From Anarhynchus alexandrinus (Eukaryota; Chordata; Aves; Charadriiformes; Charadriidae), in contig VUYV01000155.1 in the NCBI GenBank assembly GCA_008711295.1, forward strand, positions 1,856,945-1,920,944: a stretch of 64,000 bases of DNA, read 5' to 3'. A model generated the notes under the pieces. The model was not told the DNA's origin and ran no database searches. It worked only from the letters and a program-made list of their open reading frames with translations. This document shows, in pieces, positions 12,560 through 27,229 of this stretch (position 1 is the first letter of the stretch; the number at the start of each line of letters is the position of its first letter). The position numbers were made by a program, and so were the translations under genes.

Positions 12560-15500
12560 CCTGGAAAAGGAAAACAAACTGCCTTCCCCCTCCCCAAGTC
12601 TTTTGTATGGCACATAGAACAGTTCTTTGCAAATTGGCTAAATGTGAATGTTGGAGTTGCTTGCAGTTACTGGAATGAAGCTGCTAATCTCTTCCTGCAT
12701 CTGATTTATATGTAAATAGAAAGGAGGTGCCTTGTAGGGAGTCCAAATAGGAATCCCTTCTGTTATAGGAAGCCACAGCTATGAGTCACTCCGAATGAAA
12801 AGTTTCATGAAAACATCAACATCCCTAAAATATTTGTGGAAAAAAAAAATCCATGCAAAGGAAAATTAACCTGCTGATTCTAAACCTGTATTGCAGGGCT
12901 GCTTTTTTTTTTCTGAATGCTCATTCCCTTTGCTTGAACTAATAAAAGCACTTTACTACAAAAACTGATTTTAAATTGTACGCAGAGCCAACCCTTTGAA
13001 GCTTAATGGCAATGCAGAGATGAGTGAAGCTTTCATGTGTTGCGCCTTCAGAGGATCACTGGCATGAACAAACACTGCAGAATAAAAGTGATAAGCAAAG
13101 TAGGGGCATTACAGAGCTACTCTGAAGTTTATGGCTTTATTGAGATGCCAAACTCTTACACATAAAACTGCCCACTGGAGTCCTTTAAAAGTGGAAAAAA
13201 AAAGCCCAACTAAAATTCTCAGTGCTATGTAACTATTTATACTTCTGAGCTCTCCCCACAGAACATGCTATTTACACTCAAGCTACTCTCTTTTTGGGTT
13301 CCTCACCCTTGTTTTTCAGGATATTTTCCTTTTTTTTTTTCCTTTTTTCTACTTTTTGATGCCGCTACCGGAAGGGCCCGTCCATCGCAGTGTTCCCCTC
13401 CAGGCACAGCAGTGGCCAGCGCCCTCACCTCTGGGCCACCAAGAGGAGCCATCTGGAAGCGTGAAGTGGCAATAGTTTTCTGAAAAGGCGTCCATGCTGT
13501 GAATATAGAAAGTATTATCTCTATGCATATAGGATATATATAAAATACCTAAAATATTCTCTGATGTGCTCCACTGGAACACTGCTGCTTTCTGAAACAG
13601 CAGAATTAATGTTGCCAAATCCAAGTGACGGCTCTTTGTCCACTCCCGCTCATCCTTTCTCTCCAGAGCTCCTCGCACCATTCTGTTTCAAACAGTCGTG
13701 CTGTGGTTTTACCATCCTCCTTCCCTCTGTTTTGTAGCTGAATGCTCCAGATGCCTCCACCCACAGGTTTCTGTATACTGGGCTTATGTTAACTTGAGTT
13801 TCTGTTTGTTTGTTTGTCTCATCGGCCGGCAGCTTTCCCGTGCACCGGGCAGGGGTTAGGGCACAGCAGCCCGTCTGCAGTAAACTACAGCCATTTTACA
13901 GGTTTTGTTATTTTAGCCTGACCGTGAGCAATGCAAAAACTGCAGAGAACACTGGAAATTCAGCTTAAAACCCAAACTGAACGTTAGCAGGGGGAAATAA
14001 TGGGAAGCGACCAGTGGGGTTTTGGTTAAGGCAGGCTGTTCTTTCACTCTCAGCCACAAGGCAGCGACCGGCAGCCTCCACGAAGCTGTGCGGCTCATGG
14101 GGGGCAATCTGGGCCAGCAGCAGCTCCTTCCCCACACAGGAGGCAGAAAATGAAGTAAAGCCACCAAACCTCTGCCTGGGATTTTAGTGACTCATGCAGA
14201 CATTATGTACCTGCTTCCTAAATGTGTAATAATTTTCTTCGGTTGTTTTATTTTTTTAAAGTTGCTTCTTATTCTTCATCTTTGATGAAGATGAAAGTGA
14301 CATTATATAGAACTATCAGCTTTTGTTTAACACAATATGTAACCAGGAAAAGTTCCAACATCTTTTTCATGAATAAGAATGCCTAGATGTGGCTCCTATA
14401 AGTGTATAAATGTGTAAATTGAAGTTTTCCAGTTCTCTTCAGGGGACTTTTTATGTTATGCAGTAGGGATTGTAACATCTTTCCAGTCATTCAGTTGATG
14501 TCACCTGAGTTCCATAAATTAGTGTAAGCAATCATCACTTATCAGGACTATCAAAAATGAACAAAATCCCAAGATATATAATCTTGATTTTTTCAGTTTA
14601 ATTAGTAGGTCATTCATGTCGTCATTTATTTGGTTTATAATCTCTTGACCGCCACATAACCTGAAGCAGTATCACTCTAGCTGAAGGAGAACAGAAAATA
14701 AGGGACCAAATAAAAAACCTTAAATCTAACCTAAGTTTTCTGTGTGTCACTGCCACTGTAATTTTAATTTGATCTAGGTATTCCTACTATTTAAACATCC
14801 TTCCTAATTTGATTATCAGCAAGATAAAATATGGAGTTATTTACCTGCATTTGTGTGCCGTGTATGTTTGTTTTGGTGACATTTCACGGAAGGCATGTCT
14901 TCAAAAATATTAATAACTGATGCCTAGTATCTTAAGGAAAAAAAGCTAAATAAATCTAGCAGTTTTTATTTACTTTCCATTTGAATCACAGCTGTAAGAG
15001 GAGGCAAACTCGGGATTTTGGTCAAAAATTTACTTTAAGCTGAAGTGGCCAACAAGCAAACCCTGAAGGTGAGGAATCCAGCCTCACAGGGACAATTAAC
15101 GTGCCCTTGCAAAACTCAGAGGTATGGTTTGAAACCTTGTGCTCTCGTTGGAAACCTTCCCCTTTGTGTTCCTCCTCCTCACATAGCAGTATTGTTAGTC
15201 TGATCTCTGTTTATTTTTCAGAGGCCCAATTTAGAAGCAATCCTCTAAAATATTTATGACTTCTAATACTTTCAAGTTGTTCAAAGAAGCAAGGGAATGA
15301 AGTTTAGGTCCTCGGAGTAGCCATCGACTTCGGCTGAAGTCAGCGGACTTGCGCCAGGAACCAAACAAGTTTGTGGCATTTGGCATTTTTGATCTAATAC
15401 TGACTTCTTGGTTGGTATGCTGCTCTTGCAAGCTAATAGTTGAAATATTTTTTTCTCTTAGGTGTGATTAAAGATTGCTTCAGGGTCTCATCTAACAGCA

Positions 15501-18500
15501 GTTTGCTGAATATTCTATGTACTGGAGCCGGATATTTGGACTGTGTTCAGACTGTCTATTCCTAAATCCTTTCTTTGGTCATCATTTCTGCTTTGGTTTG
15601 GTACTCTGCAGTAGGTGATCTGAAATGACCCTTTGTCACTTGTTCTGTGGCTGATGGGGTATGACAGTGGCTCTCACCCAAACAGAAGAATGATGGAGCT
15701 TGTGGGTCTAAGGCTCCAGATTTGCAGAGGGTGAGCACTCAGTGTCATAGGGCAGATCATCCGGGTAGAAATCCTTTGTCAGAACGAAGAAGCCTCGGCT
15801 GTGTTCGGATTGTCCTATCCACTTTCCTGCAGTGGCAATTGGTCTCACAGGACAGAAACTTTTAATTATACAATATACCAAATCAATGCAGTCCTGTATA
15901 AAGCAGTATGTCTTCTAAATGCATTTTTTTCTCGTGCTGTATGATAGGATATCTGGAAAGTACGTAACATTGGATCCAAATCCAAGTGAGATGGCTGATC
16001 ATTCGCCCCTCTTGAAAGCCTGCATCTTTTTAATCGTGGAAAGGCAATATGTATTAATGACTTCAGGAAAAAAAAATATCAAAAAGCGTGTACTAGCTTC
16101 AAGAACAGGAGCACTAATAGCTTGTGGTAGTATGCCTTCCTGGTCCTGCAGTAAAACTTGTAAGAACTGGAGCTAAAGCTATGAAAAATCCTTTCATCCA
16201 GGCATTTTGATGAGACAAGCAGAAAAAAGTTACCGTTCTTTGCTTCTCCAAAATCTTTGTTTTTTCTTTGCCGTTGTAGCAAGGGTTTTATCTTTCAGAA
16301 TACAAGAAACTTCGAGAAAAAGAAGTTGGCTTTTCAATGGTTGCAAAGCCAAGGAAGCCCCTAGAGCTATGCTGGCTTGCGCCAGCTGGAGGATCTTGCC
16401 ATTACTGCCTTAATTCTGATAGATACTGTGTTCCTGCCCAATTAAACAGCAACTCCAAGTACCACAAGGTGCTAGTTATCTTCCTAAACATGAACGTATT
16501 CAGTAATAGTTTTGATCGTTTTTACCCTGTTCATTTTATGGACTGAAATGCCAATGTATAGAGCTGTAAGCCTGTATTTAGGTGAGAAACGGTCGTAGAA
16601 ATAAAGTTGAACAGTTAATGAACTACTGGATTTTGCTAGAAGTGGTAGCTAATAGGTTTTCTATACTTGAAGTCTTTAAGTCTAAACTTGCATCTCACAA
16701 TCATTTATTACAGTTCAGACAATAGTTTCCAGCTGGAGATGGCTAAATTAAATCTTATGGCTCATACTATGCAAGAACCAGACCAGGCAACTGCAACATT
16801 TTCTTTCCAGCTTCAAGAAGATCTATAAAGAACAGTAAACATTAGTATTCCACATAGACCTAAAGCCCTTTTTGAATATATGATTAAGAACTGTGAAATT
16901 TTTCTTTTTAGGAGTGGGGTTTTTTTGTTTGTTTGTTTGGGTTGTTGGTTGTTTTTTTTGGTTAGTGGAGTTTGTAACCACTTAAGAGTTATGTTCTACG
17001 TCCGGGCAACGGGCAAACAGTGAATTACCACTGGAAGTGACTGGTTAGCTGTAGTATTACAAATATTCCTGCTAGGAACCAAATGAAATAAACCATCTTC
17101 TAAATCTGCTAGCTTGGTAAGATTCTGCACAATAAAGTGGTGGGCAAGAGAATAGAAGTAAAAAATTACTTCCGACACTTCTGTGGTTACTGGCTATGCA
17201 TGCTAAAAGTGTATTTCTTTCATAGGCACCCAAGGGGAAAAACCCACTAGAAAAGGGTTGTTATAATTGTAATTGCAATGTATTTATTTTAATGACTTTC
17301 ACACTGGTAACAGTCAGCACTTGATGTGTCTATGCTTCAATTGGACAAAAAATAATATCTGTAGCCCCATGGTTCCAAAGCCTCTTCAATTACTTTGCAA
17401 ATTGCCAGGCAGCTTTTATATGCATTCAGTGAAATCATTGAAATAGGTGTGGAAAAATAATGGAAAAATAATTTAATAGTATTTTTAGAGTATTTCCCAT
17501 CCTTCTAATTCCTATCTACTTCCAACGAAATCATACTGAATGAATAACCAAATAACCTTTTTCTTTCTGTAAAAGTGAAGCTTCTTCCTATTCTTACTTG
17601 TGCTGATTCCTTTGCATTTCAGGAAATCAGTCCTTCAGCTGGTGTCCCCAAGGCAAGGGTGGGAAAAGATCTAAAAAAATCAATTGATATAATTGCTAAA
17701 TTTGTCATTATTTCCACTAATTTTAAATTTCCACTAATATCTCATGTCTCACAAAGATGGATTTCTTTCTTCCCTTGTATTGTTTAAGTCAGGAGAGTTT
17801 ACTGATTCCCAACCCATAGCCTTCTAACCCAGCTCCAAAATTGTCCACTTTTTTCTCCACTATATGCTACCTAGAAAAGCTGTAGTAAATGTAGTAGTTT
17901 AAGCATCTCTGCATGAGAGGCTGGGAAAAATTCTGCTGAGCCTGCTGAGCTTGATTCAAAACTAGTGTGTAGGTAAAATCTGTGGTAGGACAAAAAGAGC
18001 TAGGAGCCTCCTCCTGGAGAGAAGTCTTCCTACACTCGCACTGCCAGCCCAGATACATGAATGAAGTCTTTCCAAGTGCTTTGGCTGGATTCCTCTTGGT
18101 GCCCCAGGCTGGGTGACACAGTTTGCAATGCCTCCTCTCCGCTGCTCTAGCGTTTTCCCTTGCACGCGCTTCAGCCTGACCACAAATACAGCCGAACTAC
18201 TCCAATAGATACAAAGAAAAAGGAGAAGCAATGGTCCAGAACATGCCACACGGAAGCAGCTGTAATAACATCAGTGGTGGTGTCCCAGGAGGGAAGGACA
18301 ATTTTTTTTTTTTCAGAAGAGGTGAGTCATTTGCTTTTTGCTTCGGAGTGCTTGTTTGAGAATACTGCCCATGGATTCTGCTGCTGAATTTACTTCCTTC
18401 CTGCTTCATAGTAAAAAGCAATGGTAAAATATTCCCCAAACTCTTCAGGGTTTTAGGTAATGGGATATTTTGCACTTATTAGACTAACTGAGCCATTTGA

Positions 18501-20034
18501 ATTGCTAGTTCTTCTAACATATTACTTTCCAGATGGGAAACTCTCTGTTGAGTCCATAGCTTTGAAACCTCTCTTCAGGTAGAGCGATGCTATATATATG
18601 TGCTGACTTTCAGCTTTCTTTCCTTAGCAGCAGTGACTACCAAAATATTTGAAAAGGAGACTTCTTCAGAAAATTCCATGGGGAAGGTGGTGACAGCAGT
18701 TCCCTCCTCCAGTGTCACTGCAGAGCCCATACGAAATGCACAGCTACTCCACACCTCTCCAGCTGCTGCCCTCTGTGAACAACTCCAGATTCTCAGGTTT
18801 TCTCTTGATGGACTTCTTGGGAAGCTTATTTCAGGTGCTCTGGCATCAATGAGCTTAAAATGCAAAGCAATCAGCAGAAATAGTTATGATGTAAAGAATT
18901 TGGTGCTGAGAAAAAAGAAGAAATTTCTCAGCCGAAGAACGGCTGTTAGCCACCAGATTTCACAATGAGCTTCCAGAAGGAGTCAACGTTTACCAGAAAG
19001 CAAAATATAATCTTGCATACTAACCGGTGAAAAATAGGTAATACGATTTCATTTTACACTGGTGTTAATCAGAAGTAGTGCTGGCGTAGTCAGCAGTCCA
19101 GATTCAACAGCGTGATGCTGAGTTCTGTTAGAGGAGAACAAGGAACAGCGTAGTTAACATTTCTGTGAAGTAGACTGAAATAAAAAGCATAAACCTTACT
19201 GAAAGCCTTAATGCACCGAGTGCTGATCACACATTACATCTTAATATATGACTTATTGGCATTTTAAGCACTGATTGTTGTAAAGTTACAGTTTTCTCTC
19301 AAAGTAAAGTAAAAAGCTATTATAGATGGCTGTTTGCTCTCTACCAGCTCTTCCTAAGCGTCTGTCAAATAAGGAAGAAGCAATGTTGCATGTCCTTTGA
19401 AGTATTAAATAAGTTTAACAAGTGATTATTAATAAGTTAAGATATCGTATGAGAATTTTCTGACTGTGGAACAAGTATATCAGTGTTATTCAGTCCAGTA
19501 ACGAGTAAGGGAAGAATAAACTGCATTTCATCACTTGCGTGTGTACCTGTGTCTATGTGTATCTGTGAACACAGATCCTTTGTTGTAATTTTAAGAAATA
19601 CATGGACGGAATTCCTTCCTCCTTTAAAATTAGTGATGTCTGTGACACACTTCTTTTCAAAGCACTGTATTACTCAAGAGTAACGCCTTTGCCTTTGCTA
19701 AATGCGTATGCATGTGTTTACACCATGACCGGTACACTTCGCAGTGGTTGGAGGCTCCGTCGTTAGGAGCAATGCACCTGGACACCACTCTTCCCTTTAA
19801 CCACACACTTGTAAACACTCTTATGGCAGCAGATGGGAATGCGATGACTTCTTTTTCCTTAAAGAGCTCAGATTTACTAGTTTTTCATTCTGTTTAGTTA
19901 TACAAAAAAAAAATAGAGGTATCAAAGACTCCAAGTGGTGTTATCAGAAATAGCAACATCTGTCTACTTCAAAGCAGAGGGGGCTACATGCCTCCCTCAT
20001 TAAAACCTGCCACAGTATATATAATATAGTATAT
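12560..20034. other. Non-coding, AT-rich, (TTTG)-rich patches
   Basis: No supported gene. Short GTTT-type tracts occur near 13805 and 16927. The 122-codon plus-strand frame at 18600-18968 overlaps a 91-codon minus-strand frame and shows no family features. An old repeat motif lies at about 19050-19100. TA-rich sequence begins at about 20013. Confidence 0.5.
19050..19100. repeat. Possible ancient sauropsid repeat
   Basis: TTTACACTGGTGTTAATCAG followed by AAGTAG resembles a dispersed motif I know from bird and reptile DNA ('ACACTGGTGTAAATCAGGAGTAAC'). Only about 25 bases align well, so the element type is left open. Confidence 0.3.
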
Positions 20035-20193
20035 AGAATCATAGAATCATAGAATGGTTTAGGTTGGAAAGGACCTTGAAGATCATCGAGTTCCAACCCC
20101 CCTGCCATAGGCAGGGACACCTCCCACTAGACCAGGTTGCCCAAGGCCACGTCCAGCCTGGCCTTGAACACCTCCAGGGATGGGGCCTCAACA
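20035..20193 (-). mobile_element. CR1 LINE 3' fragment, minus strand
   Basis: On the plus strand it starts with three AGAATCAT-type units, the reversed CR1 3' microsatellite. GGTTGGAAAGGACCTTGAAG and the 'TTCCAACCCCCCTGCCATAGGCAGGGAC' block follow, then ACCAGGTTGCCCAAGG and CCTCCAGGGATGGGGCCTCA. This is the reverse complement of the last ~160 bases of avian CR1. The copy is 5' truncated, as most CR1 copies are, and holds no complete coding frame. Similarity to the consensus looks high, so it is relatively young. It sits inside TA-rich sequence, with similar CAGTATATA-containing stretches at 20013-20034 and 20201-20220. Confidence 0.95.
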
Positions 20194-20405
20194 TATAATA
20201 CAGTATATAATATAATATATAGATTATGTAATATATATTTTCCTATTTAAAGCTCCCAGAAAGTTTCCTGTTTTTTGGTTTGCTTGCACTCATAATAATG
20301 CTGAAAATATTTCTGCTGAGCACTGTCCCCAGCTGACTGATCCTGACACAGGCGAGACGAAGCTGAGATAAGTAGACCAAGAGGGTTTGGAGAAAGCCTT
20401 CCCCA

Positions 20406-20441
20406 GGCGGGCTGAGGTCTGATGGCGGGCTGAGGTCTGAT
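20406..20441. repeat. Exact 18-bp tandem duplication
   Basis: GGCGGGCTGAGGTCTGAT is present twice in tandem, at 20406-20423 and 20424-20441. A partial third match (GGCAGCCTGA) follows. Confidence 0.9.
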
Positions 20442-23400
20442 GGCAGCCTGAATCCCCACGCCGCTGGCTCCAGGCGTTTTCCAGGATGCTACAGGGATGA
20501 CTTGGGACCGGCGGCACAGTCGGGGTTTGCTTTAACTCCCTTTACCAGCATGGGTGAAAATATGGTGCTTGTTTAGCGCCAGTGGTAATTAAAGGAAGAT
20601 ACTGCTCCAACTGCTCTAGCTGAAATTCTGATTTCTTTGGCGTACACTACAAATCACAGGCAATCCTTAGGGCTGTGAATTGCCATGTGAATGAGTAAAA
20701 ATGAAGGCTAATTTGCTGTCCGAGCTTCATGCCAGTCTGAGTTTTCAAGACCGTTAGCTGCCGAAATGAGTTGCAAATAAATGAAAGTTCTCTTTGTGCC
20801 GCATTTTTTTTCAAAGTTGCCAAAACCACAAAAAAACTATTTTTATTAGAAGCCTGGAAGATAAGTGAAAAATTAAAAGGGCTTATCTTGTTTTTTACAA
20901 CAACAAACACTCAAGCTTGTTTGAGCCAGTTTTATTGATGTGCTGTAGCCTGTGCTCTTCAGGGATCAGCATGTGGCACTGTACGAAGCAAACAGATGGA
21001 GCAGATCAGAGATTTTCCACTTTCCTTCTCAGAACTGAGGAAACATGGAAAAAATGAGAGCCAGAATGCAGATGGTGGAGAGCCTCATGCGTTGGTTTCA
21101 TGTGCACTTGCATATACTACACTACACGTGTCAGGCACAATTCAGTGGCCAAGGGAATGCTATTACATATCTTAAATTGTCCATCTTTAAACATGCTTTG
21201 TGAAAAAATATACCACAAAGAGGGGCAGAACATGCAGCAGGTGCCCTTTAATGGTGTATTATATTTGTCATATATTGTTAATCTTTGCTCATTTGTTTTG
21301 CAAACAGGAGCAGCATATAAGAACATGTGTTTTCTTAAACAAGTACTGTTTTAAGGATACAAAAATTTCTATTATTAGTAAAGGCATATCAAGTCAGCCA
21401 AATTGTGAATTATAAACACATGTGTACAGTAAATTGAGGAAACTCTTCAGATCTGGCAAATTTGGTCTATCGTTTGTTGTTTTGCTCTCCTTTTTTTTCA
21501 ATACTTCTTTCCTCTTACTCAGGAAACAGGAACTCAAGTGGGCTACACCCCTGTACTCTCAGCATACCCTGGTAGCTGGAACAGTTCCACGTGAGCTGGT
21601 GGCATTGACTTGACCATGCTGTCATGCACAGCGCTGACACGGCTGGATGTGTGCCATCCCTCCATTGCCCCACACTCACTGTTCAGCACCAGTTTTCACA
21701 ATCCTCTTCATAAACTGAAAAAAATATTTTATAAACCATGGGAATTAGAGAATTCCCTGATCTGCAACATTGGTTGTCATTAGTACTCAAGGCTTAGGTT
21801 TGCTGAATATTGGAGACAATATTCAGAGGTGTTTACAGAGGAATTTGCCTCATATGAAAAAGAATCCAAATCACTTTCTGAAATTGCAGAGCTTCATCTA
21901 CTGATTGTATTTCTTATTGGGGCGAATGAGGGAGGTAGGCAGACCCTACAGTGTGTAACTACCTATGCTCACTCTGGTAGCTAGACAGAAATGTTTCAGC
22001 ACTATCAAGAAATATTTCAGCCCTTTTGTCTCCAACACTTTTGCTGTACTTTGACCAGTATCAGTGTTTTTTGACTTTAATACTAAATATCATGAAAAAA
22101 GAAACAAATATCTTCTAACTAACATAGGAGAACTCACAGTTAAACACAGTACAGGATCTCAAGGTTTCTTGATAATCATGGTACCAAACTCAAGATTCAG
22201 CTTTTGTCTTTTCATGGTGGCAGTATGTGACTGCCAGATGAATATTCCTCTTCATTTTCTCTCAACTCTTCCCTATCTTTTACTTTTTTTTGCCATATAA
22301 AGCTAAATCTTTCTCTTATTTTCATCCCTTTGCAGTTGTTCCTCTGGCTCAATGAAATATACTGTAAAGAGGCTGCTGTGTATGAATGAAATGCTTTTCT
22401 CAACAGAGAGGTGGAGAAATGCTCTGTTCTTGAAGTTGGCCAAGGGAAAGTACAGTAACTGTTATTAAGATCTGGAGGAACCCGTTGAAGAAGATACTAA
22501 TGCAGATATGATAGAACTGAATATGAACCCCTCAGAAATTGGCTTGTTTGGGTGGTGTGAAGATGAGGTAGACACTGTAACATGGCCTTCAAAGGAAGGC
22601 AGCTGAGTCAAAGTCACAAAATCCTACAGGTTCAGGAGAAGACTAAAACCAGACTTTTTAAAGCTGTTAACTCATGTTTGTTCTGCTTGAATCACAGAGG
22701 CAGTGCAGACCGAGGCCGTTAGCTCTTGTGAGCACGTCAGCTAACGGACTTGAAAACCCAGTAAAAATATTCTCCCTCTATGAAAAACCAGTTACACAAA
22801 TGCGTTGGCATTAGATGCTCTTAAAGGGGGCAGTGAAGAGTAGGGAAGAAGCAGCTGGGAGCAGGAAAAAACCTCCTAAAACTGAAGAGATTTCTAATAC
22901 AATGTCGACTGTTCTGCTTTAAAAAATCATCATCCTCTTCCTCCTCTTGCCCCAACTTTTTCTGCCTTCCCCGGCTTGTGTCAAGTGTCAGACCATGACT
23001 GATAACCACCTGGGTGATGGTTACCATGGGGCAAGAGCTCTGTTGGAGGAGGAAGGTCAGGGCAAGTGTCCAGGATGGACTGGGCAGCCTCTGAAATTGT
23101 TAGGAGGTCATCTCCCTGCAACTGGTGAATGCTGTGAATACTAAATGAGTGCAGATCTACCGATTTCCTCATTGCTCTCTTTCTGTCCCAGTAAATCAGG
23201 AAAGCACTTCCACCTACTTGTTCCTACAGGCAGATGAGAGCCAGCGCAGAGCGGTGCTGCCTGTGAGGACCATGGATTGCACTCTGAATTCTGTCACTGC
23301 TAAGTAAGGGAAGAGGAAAGAGAGACAAGGATAAAGCAAGGCTCTGTCAGGGGACGTTTTATCAGCTGATAAAGGATGAGCTATCTGACGACTAGTTTAT

Positions 23401-25158
23401 AGACTGCCTAAACTGCCTGAGATTACTCTTCCTCAGTCTCAGGAATGGGGTCAGTTTGAAGTGTTTGCACAGTACAGCTCTCCAGAAGCGGATCAGATTG
23501 TGCCCTTGGGCTTGGATCCCAGACTAGAGCATTTTAAGGAGGAGACACTGGTGGACTTTTAAAATTCTGGTTCTCAGGCAGCCTTCGACAACATGACAAA
23601 GTTTCTAGTCTAGATTTTTCACATTTAGATCATAGCTGGTGTTAGAAAGAGCCAATTTTAAAGAACCACTTGATTCTCACACATGAGACTTCATCAGTCA
23701 TATCCCTCACTCTCACAGCCTGTCTTCTAGAGGCTGCTGGCTCGCCTACCCATATAGACCACTTGCAGAGGGAGGAGGAAAACACGTCCAAGAATAAGCA
23801 ATGTTAAAGGTCAATGCTTTTCCAGGCCTTGGTTCAGAAAATTGTCATTTAGAGATTTTTCAGATTCTGCAGCCTCCTATTTGAACTCCCTGAAGGAAAC
23901 TTCAAGGAGATAAGATTTGGCAATAACAGCAGACCAGTGGGCTGCTGTATGGACTTCCCACCTGCTTGCAAACCCGCCTTCTCAGATGTCATGGGACCCG
24001 ATAGCAAGGGGATCAGGTAAAGCAACTGCTAGCAGGGCTGCTAATGATGGTCTTTTTAGTGACAACTGGAGAGCCCTGCTTGAGCACTCATTTGTGAAAA
24101 AGTCCCTCCTGCTATGACACTGGGCAGGTCCTGATCATGGGAGTGGGACTGGGTGTTGTGGGACAGATGTAAACGCTAACTCAGCATGTGAGTCAACCCC
24201 AGACCCAACCTCTGGTGCTTCAACTGTATGCAATACTTCTGATTGACATAGCCTTTTTTTTAATGGCTTTTCCTAATGAACTACAACATATCAAGTGCTG
24301 TTTTCAGTTATATATGCATAACATATACTTTAGCTGTAGCAAAGAAAGTAGCATTTTTAATTGAGAAGAGTTTCCAAACCAGTTACATCTAAATCATAGA
24401 GGCCATGCTCTCTTCTTTACTTAAACAGCAGCTGGTGTTACTTAAATGAAAGAACATCCTGATCCCTACGGTCTGGATGCCAGCTCCTCCAGGGCATGGG
24501 ATGTCACAGGTGTGCAACCAAGAACCCTGCAAAACTATTTTGCCTTTTCTTTAAAGAAAGTATTTATTGCATAGTTGCTACAGCCGTGATGTTCCAAGGG
24601 CAGAAGAAACACGTGAATACCTTTTAGTAGAATAAAGCTTAGGCGTTATGTAAAAGCACTTAATAAACAAATTATCAAAGATATTCTCTCTTCCCACAAC
24701 CTTTGTTGTATTTGAAAAAAAATTCTAAAGAAGTTTATCTTAAAAACAGTAGGTGGCCCGCATATGTCCTCAACTGCCCTTACCTATCCCTGATCTAGAG
24801 GATTGATTTCCTTCTACACAGCTTGTCTGTGTCAGTCTGACTGTTTAGGCGACATTTCTCAAAAGCATCTTCCATTCCAAGAACTTTTAAAACTCTTTTC
24901 ATCTTCCTTTGCGCTCCAGTTCCCAGGCTGCATAAACAAAATGACTGATATATTGGAGTTTGGACTTTTAAAACTAGCAGCTGGCTCCTATTGCCATTGC
25001 AGTCTACATATACGGCAATTTTCAGCCATTTCGTTTTCTATATAGTTACTACATAATTCAGTCTACAAGGAAATGCAGTAAATATTCCCAAATTCCCTAT
25101 ACTGACTTAGACCCCTTCATTCACTTTAGAAATAAGTCAATATAAAATAACTAAAGAA

Positions 25159-25177
25159 TATTATTATTATTATTATC
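25159..25177. repeat. (TTA)n microsatellite
   Basis: About six TTA/TAT units in an AT-rich context. Confidence 0.85.
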
Positions 25178-27229
25178 TATCAGTCTTCAGACAGATGACT
25201 AATACTGAGCGATTCTCACATTAATTATAATGCTATAGAGTATGGTTTCCACATCTCCTGGAAGATTCTGGTTTATAGCAAGAATTCAAAATGATCTTGA
25301 AAAGAAAATATTCTAACAAGGTTAAAAAAAAAGAAAAATGTTAATGGCAATTTGCGTGGAAAAAAACTTTTTTCCTATTGCAACATCAATAGTGAGTGAC
25401 ACTTGAGTCTGTGGTCAGCAGCATTCTCTGTGTTTGCAGATGCACCAAATGTTTTTGCCAAATAATCTAAAATGTCACCTGAACACACCGTGAACCTTCT
25501 TGTTCACAGACTGTGTAGACAGAGAACAGCACAATTTAAGTGGCCTCTAGCAGGTACGTGTCAAAACCTCAAAAGTAAATATACGCAACACATTTCTTGT
25601 AGTGAGGCTTTACGGTCCAGTTTGAACACAGATTAACTGGGGTTTGCATTTCTCACATTTTCTTACTCATTTTCAAAACCCTACCCTGAATTTTGTTGTG
25701 AGGCCAACGACATCACACCAGCAAGCAGAAATGAGAATGTGAACGGGCATCGAGCAAGCTAAGGATAGGGGATTTGTGGTCAGTTTACAGGCAGTAATTA
25801 GAGTTTTTTGACTAAGATGAGTATTTTTCAAATACAGAACAAATGCCTATTTCCTCGACCTTTCGGCTGTGTTAGCTGGAAGTGGAGGATACGAGGCAAA
25901 GAAGTAAATTGGGAAGGCTGCACACTTTGAAAGAATGAGTTACTTTGGCTGGAGTGACTCTATCAAACTGTTGGCACAGGTGTAAGTGGCAAATCCTTTT
26001 GCACAGGGGGAAGTAGTTTCTGAGATTTGAATCTGCCTCATTAGAGATGTGGTTCCTACTTCAAACCAGTGTAACCTCTCACGGGTAAATTATCTGCTTG
26101 CTCATAATGTTTACCAAAGACACAGAACTACTATTACTGGTCAGCAGAGGAGGAAATATGAGAAATTGTAACTCCTTATTCTAAACTACTATCATTTATA
26201 CCTTGGGAAGATCCAGGAGAGGGGACCAGAAGTGATCTGAGGTGAAAAGGAATTTTTTTTCACTGTGATGCCCTCAGATTCCCAGCGACTGGGAATTTCC
26301 CCTGTGACTGTCACCACAAAGCCAATGGCAAGCAAGATTAGCATTTTGTTCAAGGCTTGTCTTGATCACCAGCAGATGAACAGCTTCTGTCTGTATTTTG
26401 CCACGGCCAAGTGCTAAATGGGAATGAAAAGGAGCCTGTCTTTGACCAGATCATCTTAGCTTTGACTCCAGGCCACACTGTTACAGCAGCTCACAGATTT
26501 TCTTCCTGCTGTGCTCTGAGAGGAGTAATAAAAGTATGGAATAAATATGGACACAGTTCATTTTCTGTAACAGCCACAAGAGAAAAAGACAGTCAGCTGA
26601 GTCGTACTAACAAGCTGTTACACTTACCTGAAAAAGGCACAATGTTCTCATCAGATCTTCCACTGTGAATGAATATTCATCAGTAACCTGGAGAAGATAA
26701 CTACTTTCATCAACATATTTGCAGTTGTATCCACACGAGACAGTCTTGTCTATGAAATTTTAAGTTCCTAGAGTGAAAATGAAGAATATGGCATGGTGAA
26801 GTTTGCCCAGCACCATTTCAATTACTTTCTTGTCTGTTTTGGTTAAACTTCATTTTGTAGATGCAGCTCCATTGGAGGATACTCTCTGAATCCCATACTT
26901 CTCCCAAGTTCTTTGCTCTATGAACGCGTATGATGGTTTGGGATCTGAACTGAGCTAAAAGAACACGTTTATTTTTCTTCTTATCTTGTTACCAATGGAG
27001 AGAGTCTCATTTAAAGTGCTAACCTGAAATCCCAAAACCTGCCGTTTTGGTGGGCTTTGGTACTTCTGGTTAGACTTGTGTGACCTTTGTGTTTATGAGT
27101 CTACAAACACTATAACATCAGCCTCTTCCTCCTTCTCTGCAGCATGAAATCTATGTGTTCCCAGTTATAGGGCACTGAGGGTTTACTGTCTTAGGCATTT
27201 CTAACCAACGTGATGAAGGACACGAATGC

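Larger units (their letters stand above)
20194..27229. other. Non-coding
   Basis: No supported gene. TA-rich sequence runs to about 20240. An 18-bp tandem duplication is at 20406-20441 and a (TTA)n microsatellite at about 25159. Open frames up to 87 codons show no family features. Confidence 0.5.
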
